64,000 nucleotides of DNA, taken from Bacteroidota bacterium. GTDB taxonomy: Bacteria > Bacteroidota > Bacteroidia > Chitinophagales > LD1. The position numbers and the translations under genes were made by a program. The notes under the pieces are model-generated. The model was not told where the DNA came from. It saw nothing but the letters and a program-made list of their open reading frames with translations, and made no database searches. Position 1 is the stretch's first letter; the number at the start of each line of letters is the position of its first letter. This document shows positions 8,831 through 18,762 of the stretch, one piece after another. The DNA lies in NCBI GenBank assembly GCA_947479455.1, contig CANJZE010000010.1:57696-121695 (forward strand), written 5' to 3'.

Positions 8831-10864
8831 TCATTTTTTCAACCCTTCTAACGCATTTATTCCGCAATCTAAAAATGAAGCGTACTCATTTACATCGGGT
8901 GTGTAACCGCGAGGGTTGGCTAATAGCTGTTCATCGGGAGAAACCAAAACGTAATAAGGTTGAGTATTCGCGCCAAAATATTTCGCTTGCATTTCGCTGA
9001 ACTTGTTACCGAGTGTTTTGATTTTCTTTCCCTGAAAAATTTCACTGATGTGTTTTTCGTTTTCGGGCAATTCTTTTTTGTCATCTACATACAGCGAAAC
9101 AATCACGTACTTTTCACTCAATCGTTTCAAGACTTCTACATCGGGCCATACGTTCTCTTCCATCTTGCGGCAATTGACGCAAGCCCAACCCGTAAAGTCA
9201 ATCATCAACGGTTTGTTTTCTGCTTTTGCTTTTGCGAGTGCACCTTCATAATCATTCTTGATTGGCTCAATCGCAGATTCTGTTTTGAGCAACGAATAAA
9301 ATTTTGGCGGAGGAAAACCGCTAAAGAAATGCAAATCGTTTCCGGGAATTCCGTAAGCAGTATAGATGGTGAAGAACAAGGCAAGAGCCGCTGCTGAAAT
9401 TCTTACTGAAGAAAGTTTTTGTAAAGGCGAGTCATGAGGAAATTTTAATTTGCCAATGAGATACACAAACAATCCTGCTCCGCACAAAAACCACAAACCA
9501 AGAAACACTTCGCGTTTTAAAATTCCCCAATGCGCAACAAGGTCGGCATTCGATAAAAATTTTATCGCAAAAATTAATTCTACAAAACCCAAAACCACTT
9601 TTACCGAGTTTAACCATCCCCCAGATTTGGGAAGTGATTTCATCATGTTCGGGAACAGCGCAAACAAACCAAACGGAAGCGCGAGTGCAAAGCCGAAAGA
9701 AGTCATTCCTGCAACTAGATTTAATTTTCCGCTTGAAGAACTTAACGCGCCAACCAATAACGAACCGATAATTGGTCCTGTGCAAGAGAAAGAAACAATA
9801 GCAAGCGTTAATGCCATAAAAAATATTCCCACCATTCCTCCAACGTTTGAAGCGGAATCCGCTTTGTTGGCGATGAAACTCGGCAATTCAATTTCATAAT
9901 AACCGAAAAACGAAAACGCAAAGATGACGAAGATGAGAAAGAAGAAAACGTTCAAAGGTGCACCGGTAGAAATTTCGTTGAGTGTATCAGGAGAAATGTT
10001 GAAGATGAGAAAAGGCACCGCGAGCAAAAAATAAATAAACACAATGCTGAACGCATAAAAGAACGCTTCGAACTTTCCTTTGGTATTGCTCTCACTGCGT
10101 TTAGTAAAGAATGAAACCGTTAGGGGAATCATAGGAAAAACACAAGGTGTAACCAAAGCTACCAAACCACCGAGGAAGCCAAGAATGATAATGGCAAATA
10201 AACTTTTGTCTTCTGTTTCGCTATTTGCACCGCAATCTTGCAATGGTTTTCCAAATCTGTTTTCAGAAGAAACAATAGCAGCTTGTTGCGAAGAATCTTG
10301 AGCTACTTCTGTTTGAATAACCGCCTGAATGGCTGAATCAAATTTCCGTTGGTCAGAATTAATTAAGCCACGAATTTTTACGCTGTCAGTTTTTTTTTGA
10401 GGGTCTGCTGAAAGTTTCAAGTCGAATGCAAATTCTTTGTCATCAGGAGGCAAACAGCGCGAATCATCGCAAGCCATGTATTCTAATGTTCCTTTCAATT
10501 TGGTATCGCGCAGTAATCTTACTTCTTGAACAATTGTCAAATCATTTTCAAAATATTTCAAATCCATATCAAACACCGGGTCGTGACCGCTGTGAACTTT
10601 TGTTCCGCTTTCAGTTGGCTTTCCAATGAACTGTATGTCGTTATTTGTTTTATCGAAGGCGAGTGAAGTAGGAACAGGACCATCGGCTCCTATAAACTGC
10701 GAATAAGTGTGCCACTTGGCATCAATCTTTGCTGTGAAAATTAACTTGAAATCCTTCTTGCCGGTTTGCTCTGCTTTCCAAGTCCATTTTACCGGATCAA
10801 GAATTTGCCCGAACGAAAACTGAATCAATACAATGGTGAAAAGCGAAATGAAAAATTTCTTCAT
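8831..10864 (-). CDS. dsbD: Protein-disulfide reductase DsbD family
   Basis: N-terminal DsbD-alpha-like domain, 'VTPCVFPMIPLTVSFF' TM domain, C-terminal thioredoxin domain 'DFTGWACVNCRKME'. Confidence 0.88.
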   Translation of the reverse strand: MKKFFISLFTIVLIQFSFGQILDPVKWTWKAEQTGKKDFKLIFTAKIDAKWHTYSQFIGADGPVPTSLAFDKTNNDIQFIGKPTESGTKVHSGHDPVFDMDLKYFENDLTIVQEVRLLRDTKLKGTLEYMACDDSRCLPPDDKEFAFDLKLSADPQKKTDSVKIRGLINSDQRKFDSAIQAVIQTEVAQDSSQQAAIVSSENRFGKPLQDCGANSETEDKSLFAIIILGFLGGLVALVTPCVFPMIPLTVSFFTKRSESNTKGKFEAFFYAFSIVFIYFLLAVPFLIFNISPDTLNEISTGAPLNVFFFLIFVIFAFSFFGYYEIELPSFIANKADSASNVGGMVGIFFMALTLAIVSFSCTGPIIGSLLVGALSSSSGKLNLVAGMTSFGFALALPFGLFALFPNMMKSLPKSGGWLNSVKVVLGFVELIFAIKFLSNADLVAHWGILKREVFLGLWFLCGAGLFVYLIGKLKFPHDSPLQKLSSVRISAAALALFFTIYTAYGIPGNDLHFFSGFPPPKFYSLLKTESAIEPIKNDYEGALAKAKAENKPLMIDFTGWACVNCRKMEENVWPDVEVLKRLSEKYVIVSLYVDDKKELPENEKHISEIFQGKKIKTLGNKFSEMQAKYFGANTQPYYVLVSPDEQLLANPRGYTPDVNEYASFLDCGINALEGLKK

Positions 10865-10934
10865 TAAACAATGATTTTATACTCGGACGAAAATAGAAGA
10901 ATAACCTTTCAGAGGTAGGTATGCTTAACGTGCC

Positions 10935-11417
10935 TTAACGATTCTTCCAGTCTTCAAGATTTCTTTTCATCTGGCGTAGGTGAACAGGCACATGCTCTTC
11001 ATAAACTTTGAGCCATTGCTCAAAACTCATCACTCCGTTTTCGGAATGATTTACTGTGGCGGTTTCCCATGTTTTGTCATCAACCGTTTTTATCAAATCG
11101 TAAGAAGCTTTGCGAAGCAGTTTGAAAAGTTCCAATGAATCCTCAACACTTTGCGAATGATAGTCAAGATGCTTTGCCCATTTATTTTCATCGTAACCAT
11201 AAACTCCGCTGCCTGGTTCTGCAACAAATCTGCGGCAACGCACAAATGAATTTACTTCACTGTCAGCAATGTGAATGATGATTTCATGAATGCTCCATTT
11301 TTCGGGAGTGGGCTTCCACTGCCACATTTCTTTCGGAAATTCTTTTAGCGCTTCAATTAAGATATTGTAAGCGTTGCCGTAAGATTCAATAAGCGCGTTG
11401 CGTTCTTGTGTAGTCAT
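10935..11417 (-). CDS. DinB family protein
   Basis: 'WQWKPTPEKWSIHEIIIHIADSE...EHVPVHLRQM' DinB/YfiT fold pattern. Confidence 0.85.
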   Translation of the reverse strand: MTTQERNALIESYGNAYNILIEALKEFPKEMWQWKPTPEKWSIHEIIIHIADSEVNSFVRCRRFVAEPGSGVYGYDENKWAKHLDYHSQSVEDSLELFKLLRKASYDLIKTVDDKTWETATVNHSENGVMSFEQWLKVYEEHVPVHLRQMKRNLEDWKNR

Positions 11418-11420
11418 AAA

Positions 11421-12146
11421 CTACGCGTTGCTGTATAGCACAGTCATCTCCAGCACTTTGCTGATGAGGGATTCGAAAATAATTTTGCCATCGGTGTTGA
11501 ACAAAGCTTTCTCCGAAGCACGCTCAGGATGCGGCATCATACCAAAAACATTTTTTTGTGTGTTGCAGATTCCTGCAATGTTGTCGAGTGAACCATTCGG
11601 ATTTGATTCTTCATTCACTTCACCGTTTTCATCGCAGTATTTGAAAAGGATTTGGTCGTTATCGTAGAGTGATTGCAACGTGGTTTCATCGCAGTAGTAT
11701 CTGCCTTCACCGTGTGCAATTGGAATTTTCAGCACGGCTTCTTTATCAATTTTGCAAGTCAATAATGCTTTGGAAGTTTGCGGAGTGAGGTAAACATTTT
11801 TGCATTCATACTTCATGCTTTCGTTGCGAAGTAAAGCGCCAGGTAATAAATGACTTTCACACAAAATCTGGAAACCGTTACACACACCTAAAACCTTTCC
11901 GCCATTGTTAGCGAATTGTATTACCGCTTCCATTACTGGTGAAAAACGTGCAATGGCTCCGGTGCGTAAATAATCGCCATAACTAAAACCACCGGGAAGA
12001 ATAATGCAATCTTCTGTGGTGAACTCTGACAAGTCAGTGTCTTTATGCCAAATGTAACGCGCCTCGCAGCCCATTACTTCTTTTACTACATGATACATGT
12101 CTTTGTCGCAATTGGAACCGGGGAAAACAACTACTCCGAATTTCAT
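11421..12146 (-). CDS. purQ: Phosphoribosylformylglycinamidine synthase subunit PurQ
   Basis: '[17 protein letters not shown]', '[20 protein letters not shown]', 'GVCNGFQ', 'MPHPERA'. Confidence 0.95.
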   Translation of the reverse strand: MKFGVVVFPGSNCDKDMYHVVKEVMGCEARYIWHKDTDLSEFTTEDCIILPGGFSYGDYLRTGAIARFSPVMEAVIQFANNGGKVLGVCNGFQILCESHLLPGALLRNESMKYECKNVYLTPQTSKALLTCKIDKEAVLKIPIAHGEGRYYCDETTLQSLYDNDQILFKYCDENGEVNEESNPNGSLDNIAGICNTQKNVFGMMPHPERASEKALFNTDGKIIFESLISKVLEMTVLYSNA

Positions 12147-12156
12147 AGAATATGGT

Positions 12157-13164
12157 TTAGATGATTTTGAATAGTGGAAGAAACTGCATGCTTAACACAA
12201 ACAAAATTAAAATTATGTGGATGACTTCGGGTATCCAGTTTCGTTTTATGTGCATTAAAATCATGGCTACCATAATTGCCAATGGCAAACTGAACAAAAT
12301 GAAATGGCTGAGGTGGATGCTTTGCTGCAGTAACATAGCAATGGCAGTGAGAACTATAAACAAAATAAGGGTGTTTGAAAATTTTCGCACCTGAATGAGC
12401 GATGAGTAAAGGGCAGATGGTAGAAGCACCAACGATGTTGCTATGCAAGCCGTTATAGCCGCAATTTCGATTTTGTCTTTAGGCGATAAGTTGATACCGA
12501 GCAGCCATCCTTCACTATGAATGTTTGCCAAAGCCAAGAACATTTCGACACTACGGTTATTCCAGAAATAATAAGTGAAGGTCAGAAACAAAGGGGCAAG
12601 AAAGCCAACCAGTACTCCCAACCATTCGCGTAGTTTAAACGGCCGCACAGTAGCCAAACCGATGTATGCAAATACAATGAAGATGATGCTGGGGAAATAA
12701 AAAAGAGTAGCAATTGCTGCTAAAAATCCAATGTCGAAAATGTCTCCGTATGCTTTTTCTTTTCGGATAAGCGCAAAAATGCGCGCAGTGCAAATAATTA
12801 AAAAGGTAAGTGCTATTGATGCAGGCGATAGCAACAAACTTTCTTTAAAAAACGATGCAAAAATGATGAAGACCGCTCCTGCCATGTAATTTTTCTTGGG
12901 CAGCATTTTGTTTTCGTTTACAATGTTGTTAATGAACAATGCCTGCATAAAACAAAGCACCCCACCCAGTGACAAACTCAGGATTCCGAAATTGAGAGAG
13001 TTGGTTTTTAAGAAATCAAACAAGGCGCTGCTTAAAGGTTCGTGGTAATGAAAGACAAACTCGACTTCGGGAACTGTGAAAAAGAAAATGAGCCGGAACA
13101 ACACCAGATAAATGATGTAGAAAACAACTACTGCAGGATTATTGGATTTGAAAAACGAGAGCAA
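12157..13164 (-). CDS. Multi-pass integral membrane protein (DUF6427-like)
   Basis: 335-aa hydrophobic ORF on same strand directly upstream of purQ. Confidence 0.6.
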   Translation of the reverse strand: MLSFFKSNNPAVVVFYIIYLVLFRLIFFFTVPEVEFVFHYHEPLSSALFDFLKTNSLNFGILSLSLGGVLCFMQALFINNIVNENKMLPKKNYMAGAVFIIFASFFKESLLLSPASIALTFLIICTARIFALIRKEKAYGDIFDIGFLAAIATLFYFPSIIFIVFAYIGLATVRPFKLREWLGVLVGFLAPLFLTFTYYFWNNRSVEMFLALANIHSEGWLLGINLSPKDKIEIAAITACIATSLVLLPSALYSSLIQVRKFSNTLILFIVLTAIAMLLQQSIHLSHFILFSLPLAIMVAMILMHIKRNWIPEVIHIILILFVLSMQFLPLFKII

Positions 13165-13206
13165 GGCAGCGGGTTAATAGTGAATAGTTAATAGAGAAAT
13201 CGGTTC

Positions 13207-13299
13207 TGTCATTCTGAGCGAAGGTTTCCGTAGCGAAGAATCCTGTATTCAGGTAACGCAAATTTAAAAATACAAGATGCTTCCTTCGTCAGCATGACA
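13207..13299. repeat. Small palindromic intergenic element with inverted termini
   Basis: TGTCATTCTGAGCGAAGG ... CCTTCGTCAGCATGACA; the two ends are near-perfect inverted repeats about 93 bp apart. Confidence 0.65.
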
Positions 13300-13307
13300 G
13301 CCATAGC

Positions 13308-14747
13308 TCAAAAAGTAATTTTTACCAATCGCAACGAACCGCCTTTGTAACTAGGTAGAACTACTTCATCAGGCGCAGTTTGTTTTCCCAACTTGGGCAT
13401 AAGCATGATATCCTGTTCTTCCTGATAGGTTAACAATTTTTTATCCTGTGTGCCTGTGCTGGTAATAGAATATTCGTTTAAAGAACCGGTGATGGTTGGG
13501 TCATCGAGATACAGAAAATGCAGCTTGTCTTTTTCGTTCAACATTAAATACGAAGAATAAATTCCGTTGTCATCTTCACTCGCTTGTTTTTTGCGAAGCA
13601 CCGAATGCCATTCCATTTCACCGGAAGGATTCAAAGAGAAAGTTACAATGTCGTTGAATTGAAAAATATCGGTTGATCGGTAGGAATTATAACCCGGCTG
13701 TACACCTAATGGAACAGACTGTTCGCGCGAATCTTTAATGTACGACTCAGCCATGAGCAATATGCCACCATCGTTGCGTAAAAGAATTTTGCGAATGGTG
13801 AACGTGTATAAACTTTTGTTGGTTATGTTTTCTCTTCCTGTAAGCTCTGCAATAAACTCGTTCGAAAACTCGGTGTAGTTGGTGTGCAGTGCAATGCCGT
13901 TATCCGGGTCGAAACTGGAATAGAGAAAACCGTTGGCTACATTTTCGTTCGTTCGTTTTTTATCATCATAAAAAGCACTCATCACCATGTTGCCATTTTT
14001 GTTGTCAATTTCAAACAATGGCTCATCAAAAACTTCTTTCTCGGTGAGCAGATTGTAGAAAGCAAAGCCGCCATTGTTGCTTAAATGCAGAACATTATAC
14101 GCGCTGCCTTCGCCTTTGATCTCGGGTTTAAGAATTAAAAACGCATTGCCTTTATTATCTATCAGCGCTTTCGATTGTTCCAGCTCGGCTTCATCGCGGT
14201 TGAGCGGAACAGTTTTGTTGTAAAGCATATTGAGCGTGCGGTCAAGGCACATAAACTTAATGCTCTCTACTTTTGACCCGCTGAAAAACGGATAATAAAC
14301 CATTAAGTAGCTCTGATCAACCGAAGCTTTAAAGCGCAGATTCTGTGACACCAGCTCTTTGCGGTCGTAAATGGTATCTATAGAAACGGCTTTGCCTATT
14401 TCAATAAATTTTGAATTAACGGGCTGCGCCAGCAGCACCGAATATTTTTTTTGCTGCTCTAAATAAAAAATTACCGCGCCCGTCTTATTGAGCATAATGT
14501 ATTGCAGCTGTCCGTCTTCATTTTTGTAATCAATAATTTTATTGGTAACCAAGCGAAGCGAATTATCATACACGCTAATCACATCCTCACTGCCGTAGAG
14601 GCGCACCACAATGCCATCGTTGTTTTTGCCTACAATTTTAAACTTGCTTGTTTTAGCGGGCAGCTTGGTGGCATTTGAAATTTCTACCGATTGCGCTCCC
14701 GAACCAAGCACCAGAAGAAATAAAAAAGAAGCGAAGAGAAATTTCAT
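13308..14747 (-). CDS. Hypothetical secreted protein
   Basis: 479-aa ORF with signal peptide MKFLFASFLFLLVLGSGAQS. Confidence 0.55.
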   Translation of the reverse strand: MKFLFASFLFLLVLGSGAQSVEISNATKLPAKTSKFKIVGKNNDGIVVRLYGSEDVISVYDNSLRLVTNKIIDYKNEDGQLQYIMLNKTGAVIFYLEQQKKYSVLLAQPVNSKFIEIGKAVSIDTIYDRKELVSQNLRFKASVDQSYLMVYYPFFSGSKVESIKFMCLDRTLNMLYNKTVPLNRDEAELEQSKALIDNKGNAFLILKPEIKGEGSAYNVLHLSNNGGFAFYNLLTEKEVFDEPLFEIDNKNGNMVMSAFYDDKKRTNENVANGFLYSSFDPDNGIALHTNYTEFSNEFIAELTGRENITNKSLYTFTIRKILLRNDGGILLMAESYIKDSREQSVPLGVQPGYNSYRSTDIFQFNDIVTFSLNPSGEMEWHSVLRKKQASEDDNGIYSSYLMLNEKDKLHFLYLDDPTITGSLNEYSITSTGTQDKKLLTYQEEQDIMLMPKLGKQTAPDEVVLPSYKGGSLRLVKITF

Positions 14748-14799
14748 CGGATGCTAATTTAGTTTTTAGCGGATATATGCGAGCAGGTAAAAAGGTTAC

Positions 14800-15090
14800 T
14801 CATATCAATTTGCCGCCCCAAACAAAACGGTAAACACGAAACTCTTTGTCGGAGTATTTAAAAGCAATTACCCAATTGTCCTTAAACACTATACAACTGT
14901 AATGGTGCTTTGCTAATATTTCGCTCTTACGGAGCGGATGAGAAATTTTGAGCGAGGCATATTCTAACCAGAAATCAATTATTTCATGAATGAATTTTTC
15001 ACCTGTTTCTGGAAAGGATTGTGAGGCACGGTATTGAGCAACTTTGTAAATCGCATTTTCTGCGCGCTTCATAATGACGAGGTCACGCAT
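14800..15090 (-). CDS. ParE/RelE-superfamily toxin-like protein
   Basis: 'AENAIYKVAQYRASQSFPETGEKFIHEI...HHYSCIVFKDNWVIAFKYSDKEFRVYRFVWGGKLI', typical size and layout. Confidence 0.65.
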   Translation of the reverse strand: MRDLVIMKRAENAIYKVAQYRASQSFPETGEKFIHEIIDFWLEYASLKISHPLRKSEILAKHHYSCIVFKDNWVIAFKYSDKEFRVYRFVWGGKLI

Positions 15091-15095
15091 GCCGT

Positions 15096-15377
15096 CTATT
15101 TTTTAGTAGAAAATTCTTTGTGTAGCTTTTTTACCAGCCGCTTGCGCACGGTTTCGGCAGAACAGCCTTTGTCTTTATCGGGGCGGGTGAGCCATTGTTC
15201 CAACTCTTTGCGGTTTGGTTTTTTGCCGAGAGGCAAAGCCATTTCTTCATCGGTGAAGTGGTATTTCCTTTTCGGGTGCTTTTCTTCACTTCGAATCTTC
15301 ACATACTTCAAGGTGCGCAATTGCGCAATCAGCGATTTTGATTCGGGCGTTTCTTTTATTTCTATGAAGTAAGTCAT
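15096..15377 (-). CDS. Putative antitoxin of a type II TA pair
   Basis: 93-aa charged ORF ending 5 bp before the ParE-like start, same strand. Confidence 0.5.
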   Translation of the reverse strand: MTYFIEIKETPESKSLIAQLRTLKYVKIRSEEKHPKRKYHFTDEEMALPLGKKPNRKELEQWLTRPDKDKGCSAETVRKRLVKKLHKEFSTKK

Positions 15378-15528
15378 ACGTTATTTTTGTTTTCGAAAAT
15401 ACGGAGAATTTACGAGGGCATAGAACGGAAAAATTTTGCTTTACTCTTTCGCAGGGTTCGAGGCGAAACCCACTGGAAAAAAAACCTTTCGCATACAGTT
15501 TTTTCTTTTGAGCTGAAGCGAACTTCTC

Positions 15529-16794
15529 TCACCCAATCTTCTTAAACCCTGTATAAGCCTGCAAAGCCGCAGGTATATTAATGCCATCGGCTGTTTGGTG
15601 GTTTTCTAAAAGCGAAGCCACTATACGCGGCAGCGCCAGCGCACTGCCGTTGAGCGTGTGAGCTAAGCGTGTTTTTTTGTTCTCATCTCTAAACCGCACC
15701 TTCATACGGTTGCTTTGAAAGGTTTCAAAATTAGAAACCGAGCTTACCTCAAGCCAGCGTTTTTGTGCCGCGCTGTAAACTTCAAAATCGTAAGTAAGGG
15801 CGCTGGCAAAACTCATATCACCCCCACACAGGCGCAAAACACGGTAAGGCAGTTCGAGTTTTTGCAGCAGCACTTCCACATGCTTCGCCATTTCTTCGAG
15901 CACTTCGTAGCTTTTATCAGGGTGCACTATCTGCACTATCTCCACCTTGTCAAACTGGTGCACACGGTTAAGCCCGCGCACATCCTTGCCGTAGCTGCCC
16001 GCCTCTCTTCTAAAGCAAGGTGAGTAAGCGGTGAATTTGGCGGGAAGGGTATCTAAAATTTCATCGCGCACAATATTGGTTACCGGCACTTCGGCTGTAG
16101 GTATCAGGTAGAAACCTTCTTCTTTGGTTACATACATCTGCCCTTCTTTATCGGGCAATTGCCCCGTGGCAAAAGCACTGGCTTCGTTCACCATGTGCGG
16201 AGGAATTACTTCCATATATCCCGCTTCAACGGCATGGTCTAAAAAGAAACTAATCAGCGCGCGCTGCAGTTTGGCTCCCTGTTTTTTGTAAACGGGGAAA
16301 CCCGCACCGGTAATTTTTACTCCGAGTTCTAAATCAAACAGGTCGTATTTCTTCGCCAAATCCCAATGCGGTTGCGCGCCTTCGTGCAGCGTTGGAATTT
16401 CACCCACCGTTTTCACCACTTCATTTTCTTCAGGCGTTTTACCTAGCGGCACAGAACTGTGTGGTGTATTCGGAATGCGCACGAGAATATCTTTTATCTC
16501 GTCTTCGGCTTTGGCTAAATCAATTTCAAATTGTTTAGAGTCTTCTTTCAGTTTAGCGGTTTCGGCTTTTTTGCTTTCGGCATCTTCATTTTTGCCCTGT
16601 TTAAAAAGCTCGCCTACTTCTTTGGCTATCACATTTTGCTTCGCCAGGTTTTCATCGAGTTTGGTTTGCGTGGCTCTGCGCTGCTCGTCTAACTGCAATA
16701 CTTCGTCAATAAGATTCAGCTCTTTAAAATTCTTTACAGCCAGGCGTTGTTTAACGGCTTCTGCATTATTTCTGATGGCGGCAATTTCTAACAT
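15529..16794 (-). CDS. serS: Serine--tRNA ligase
   Basis: 'MLEIAAIRNNAEAVKQRLA', 'GAKLQRALISFFLDHAVEAGYMEV', 'TAEVPVTNIV', 'CFRREAGSYGKDVRGLNRVHQFDKVEIV', 'HTLNGSALALPRIVASLLENHQ'. Confidence 0.97.
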   Translation of the reverse strand: MLEIAAIRNNAEAVKQRLAVKNFKELNLIDEVLQLDEQRRATQTKLDENLAKQNVIAKEVGELFKQGKNEDAESKKAETAKLKEDSKQFEIDLAKAEDEIKDILVRIPNTPHSSVPLGKTPEENEVVKTVGEIPTLHEGAQPHWDLAKKYDLFDLELGVKITGAGFPVYKKQGAKLQRALISFFLDHAVEAGYMEVIPPHMVNEASAFATGQLPDKEGQMYVTKEEGFYLIPTAEVPVTNIVRDEILDTLPAKFTAYSPCFRREAGSYGKDVRGLNRVHQFDKVEIVQIVHPDKSYEVLEEMAKHVEVLLQKLELPYRVLRLCGGDMSFASALTYDFEVYSAAQKRWLEVSSVSNFETFQSNRMKVRFRDENKKTRLAHTLNGSALALPRIVASLLENHQTADGINIPAALQAYTGFKKIG

Positions 16795-17030
16795 GGTTCA
16801 AAAATTTTGAATGGCGAATATAAAAATTGCAAGCCGCTGTTTACTAAGCACAATAACCAATCAGTCTATTCGTCTTTACCACAAGCGGTTTGTATTTTTT
16901 AAGCAATAAATATTCAATCTGCTATTGCCTTTTTAGGTTTCTAATATTACCTTGCTTGTATATCGTAAAGAATTTTATTTTCGCGTTCCGTTAAAAACGG
17001 ACGCTCTTACCAAATAAACCCTGATTTATA

Positions 17031-17900
17031 ATGAGACAGCTAAAGATTTCGAAATCCATTACCAACCGCGAGAGTCAATCTATTGAGAAATACTTGCAGG
17101 AAATTGGCAAAGAAGACCTGTTAACCCCGGAAGAAGAGGTGCATTTGGCGCGGAGAATTCGTGCCGGAGACCAGACTGCTTTGGAAAAACTAACCCGTGC
17201 GAATCTTCGTTTCGTGGTGTCGGTGGCAAAGCAGTATCAAAATAATTCGCTTTCACTAAACGACTTGATTAACGAAGGAAACTTAGGACTGGTGAAAGCC
17301 GCCCAGAAGTTTGATGAAACACGTGGATTCAAATTCATTTCGTATGCGGTGTGGTGGATTCGTCAGTCAATCATTCAGGCATTAGCCGAGCACTCCCGTA
17401 TGGTTCGTTTGCCGCTTAACAAAGTGGGTTCATTGACCAAAATCAATAAAGTGTTTTCTGAACTGGAGCAAAAATATCAGCGTGAGCCGACCCCTGAGGA
17501 AGTGGCAATGGTATTGGAAATTACCGTAGAAGAAGTAGAAGCTACTTTGGGAATTTCTGCCCGCCACGTATCCATGGATGCTCCGTTTACCGATGGAGAA
17601 TCAAACGCTTTGATTGATGTGTTGGAAAACTTCAATGCCGATAAAACCGATAGTCATCTTGATTACAAAGATTCGTTGCGCATTGAAACGGAAAGAACAC
17701 TCGCTTCGTTGACCGAAAGAGAGAAAGAAGTTATCAAGTTATTCTTCGGTATAGGTGTTGAGCATCCAATGACTTTGGAAGATATTGGTGACAGCTTAGG
17801 AATTACCCGAGAGCGTATTCGCCAAATAAAAGACAAAGCAATTACCAAACTTCGCTCGCAAAGCCGCAGCAAAGCATTGAAAGCATACTTAGGTCAATAA
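17031..17900 (+). CDS. rpoD: RNA polymerase primary sigma factor RpoD/SigA
   Basis: '[27 protein letters not shown]', '[57 protein letters not shown]', '[20 protein letters not shown]'. Confidence 0.96.
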   Translation: MRQLKISKSITNRESQSIEKYLQEIGKEDLLTPEEEVHLARRIRAGDQTALEKLTRANLRFVVSVAKQYQNNSLSLNDLINEGNLGLVKAAQKFDETRGFKFISYAVWWIRQSIIQALAEHSRMVRLPLNKVGSLTKINKVFSELEQKYQREPTPEEVAMVLEITVEEVEATLGISARHVSMDAPFTDGESNALIDVLENFNADKTDSHLDYKDSLRIETERTLASLTEREKEVIKLFFGIGVEHPMTLEDIGDSLGITRERIRQIKDKAITKLRSQSRSKALKAYLGQ

Positions 17901-17921
17901 GAAAATTGGTCTGAAAATTTT

Positions 17922-17957
17922 AACCCCGCTAGGGATTTGTCAGCGGGGTTGTTTTTT
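17922..17957 (+). terminator. Rho-independent terminator
   Basis: aaccccgct-agggatttgtc-agcggggtt followed by gttttttt. Confidence 0.85.
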
Positions 17958-18081
17958 TAAATCAAGTGCCTTAACGATAGCTACCGTACGCAGCTATAAA
18001 TTGAACAAGGTATAAAACTGGAATGGCTAACAGCAAAGAAATTTCATACTGTTAGCCATTGTCGTTTTTATTGAAAATAAA

Positions 18082-18276
18082 CTAGGCGTCTTTTTTCTTA
18101 GCGGCTGCTTTTTTTGCAGGTGCTTTTTTAGCTGCGGGCTTTTCTGCCTTTACTGCTTTTTCTTTTTTAGGAGCCGCTGCTTTAGGAGCCGCTGCCTTTA
18201 CTTTGTGAGGTCTTGAATTACCAAACGAACCTTTGAATCTTTTTCCTTTTGCTGTTCTTTTATCTCCTCTTCCCAT
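18082..18276 (-). CDS. 30S ribosomal protein THX with Ala/Lys-rich C-terminal extension
   Basis: 'MGRGDKRTAKGKRFKGSFGNSRP' THX core followed by a KAPAKKAAAKKK tail. Confidence 0.8.
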   Translation of the reverse strand: MGRGDKRTAKGKRFKGSFGNSRPHKVKAAAPKAAAPKKEKAVKAEKPAAKKAPAKKAAAKKKDA

Positions 18277-18337
18277 AATAAGTTTTGTTTTTTGTGTGGT
18301 GCGAAAGTAGAAATTCGATTTACATTTTCAACAATAA

Positions 18338-18370
18338 AAAACCCCGATAGGTTTTAGCTATCGGGGTTTT
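18338..18370 (-). terminator. Rho-independent terminator downstream of HU gene
   Basis: aaaaccccgata...tatcggggtttt perfect 12-bp stem. Confidence 0.85.
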
Positions 18371-18385
18371 ATTCTCTGAAGAAAA

Positions 18386-18661
18386 TTATTTGTTTACTTT
18401 TTTTGCAAGCTCGGTGCCGGCTTTAAACTTGGCAACCTTCTTTGCTTTGATATTGATTTCTTTTCCGGTTTGCGGATTGCGACCTTTGCGAGCAGAGCGT
18501 TTAGAAACAGAAAATGTTCCGAAACCAACCAACGTTACTTTGCCGCCCTTTGCCAGCGTTCCCGTTACAGCACTAAGAAAAGAATCAAGTGCATCGCCTG
18601 CTTGTCCTTTTGTAACTTTTGCATCTTTCGAAATCTTGTCGATGAGTTCACCTTTGTTCAT
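18386..18661 (-). CDS. HU family DNA-binding protein
   Basis: 'MNKGELIDKISKDAKVTKGQAGDALDSFLSAVTGTLAKGGKVTLVGFGTFSVSKRSARKGRNPQTGKEI'. Confidence 0.96.
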   Translation of the reverse strand: MNKGELIDKISKDAKVTKGQAGDALDSFLSAVTGTLAKGGKVTLVGFGTFSVSKRSARKGRNPQTGKEINIKAKKVAKFKAGTELAKKVNK

Positions 18662-18762
18662 GTGTAATTTTTTAGAGGGGTTAAAAATTTGTTCAACAAA
18701 TATAGTAGCAGTTCCATTTTATGCAAACACAAAAAAAATGATGTGTTCGAGCATCAAAAAAA

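Noticed and set aside
9450-9899. 149-aa ORF antisense to dsbD
   Set aside because: Shadow ORF overlapping a well-supported DsbD.
18338-18370. Perfect palindrome as a regulatory operator
   Set aside because: It sits 3' of the HU gene with flanking A/T tracts; an intrinsic terminator explains it.
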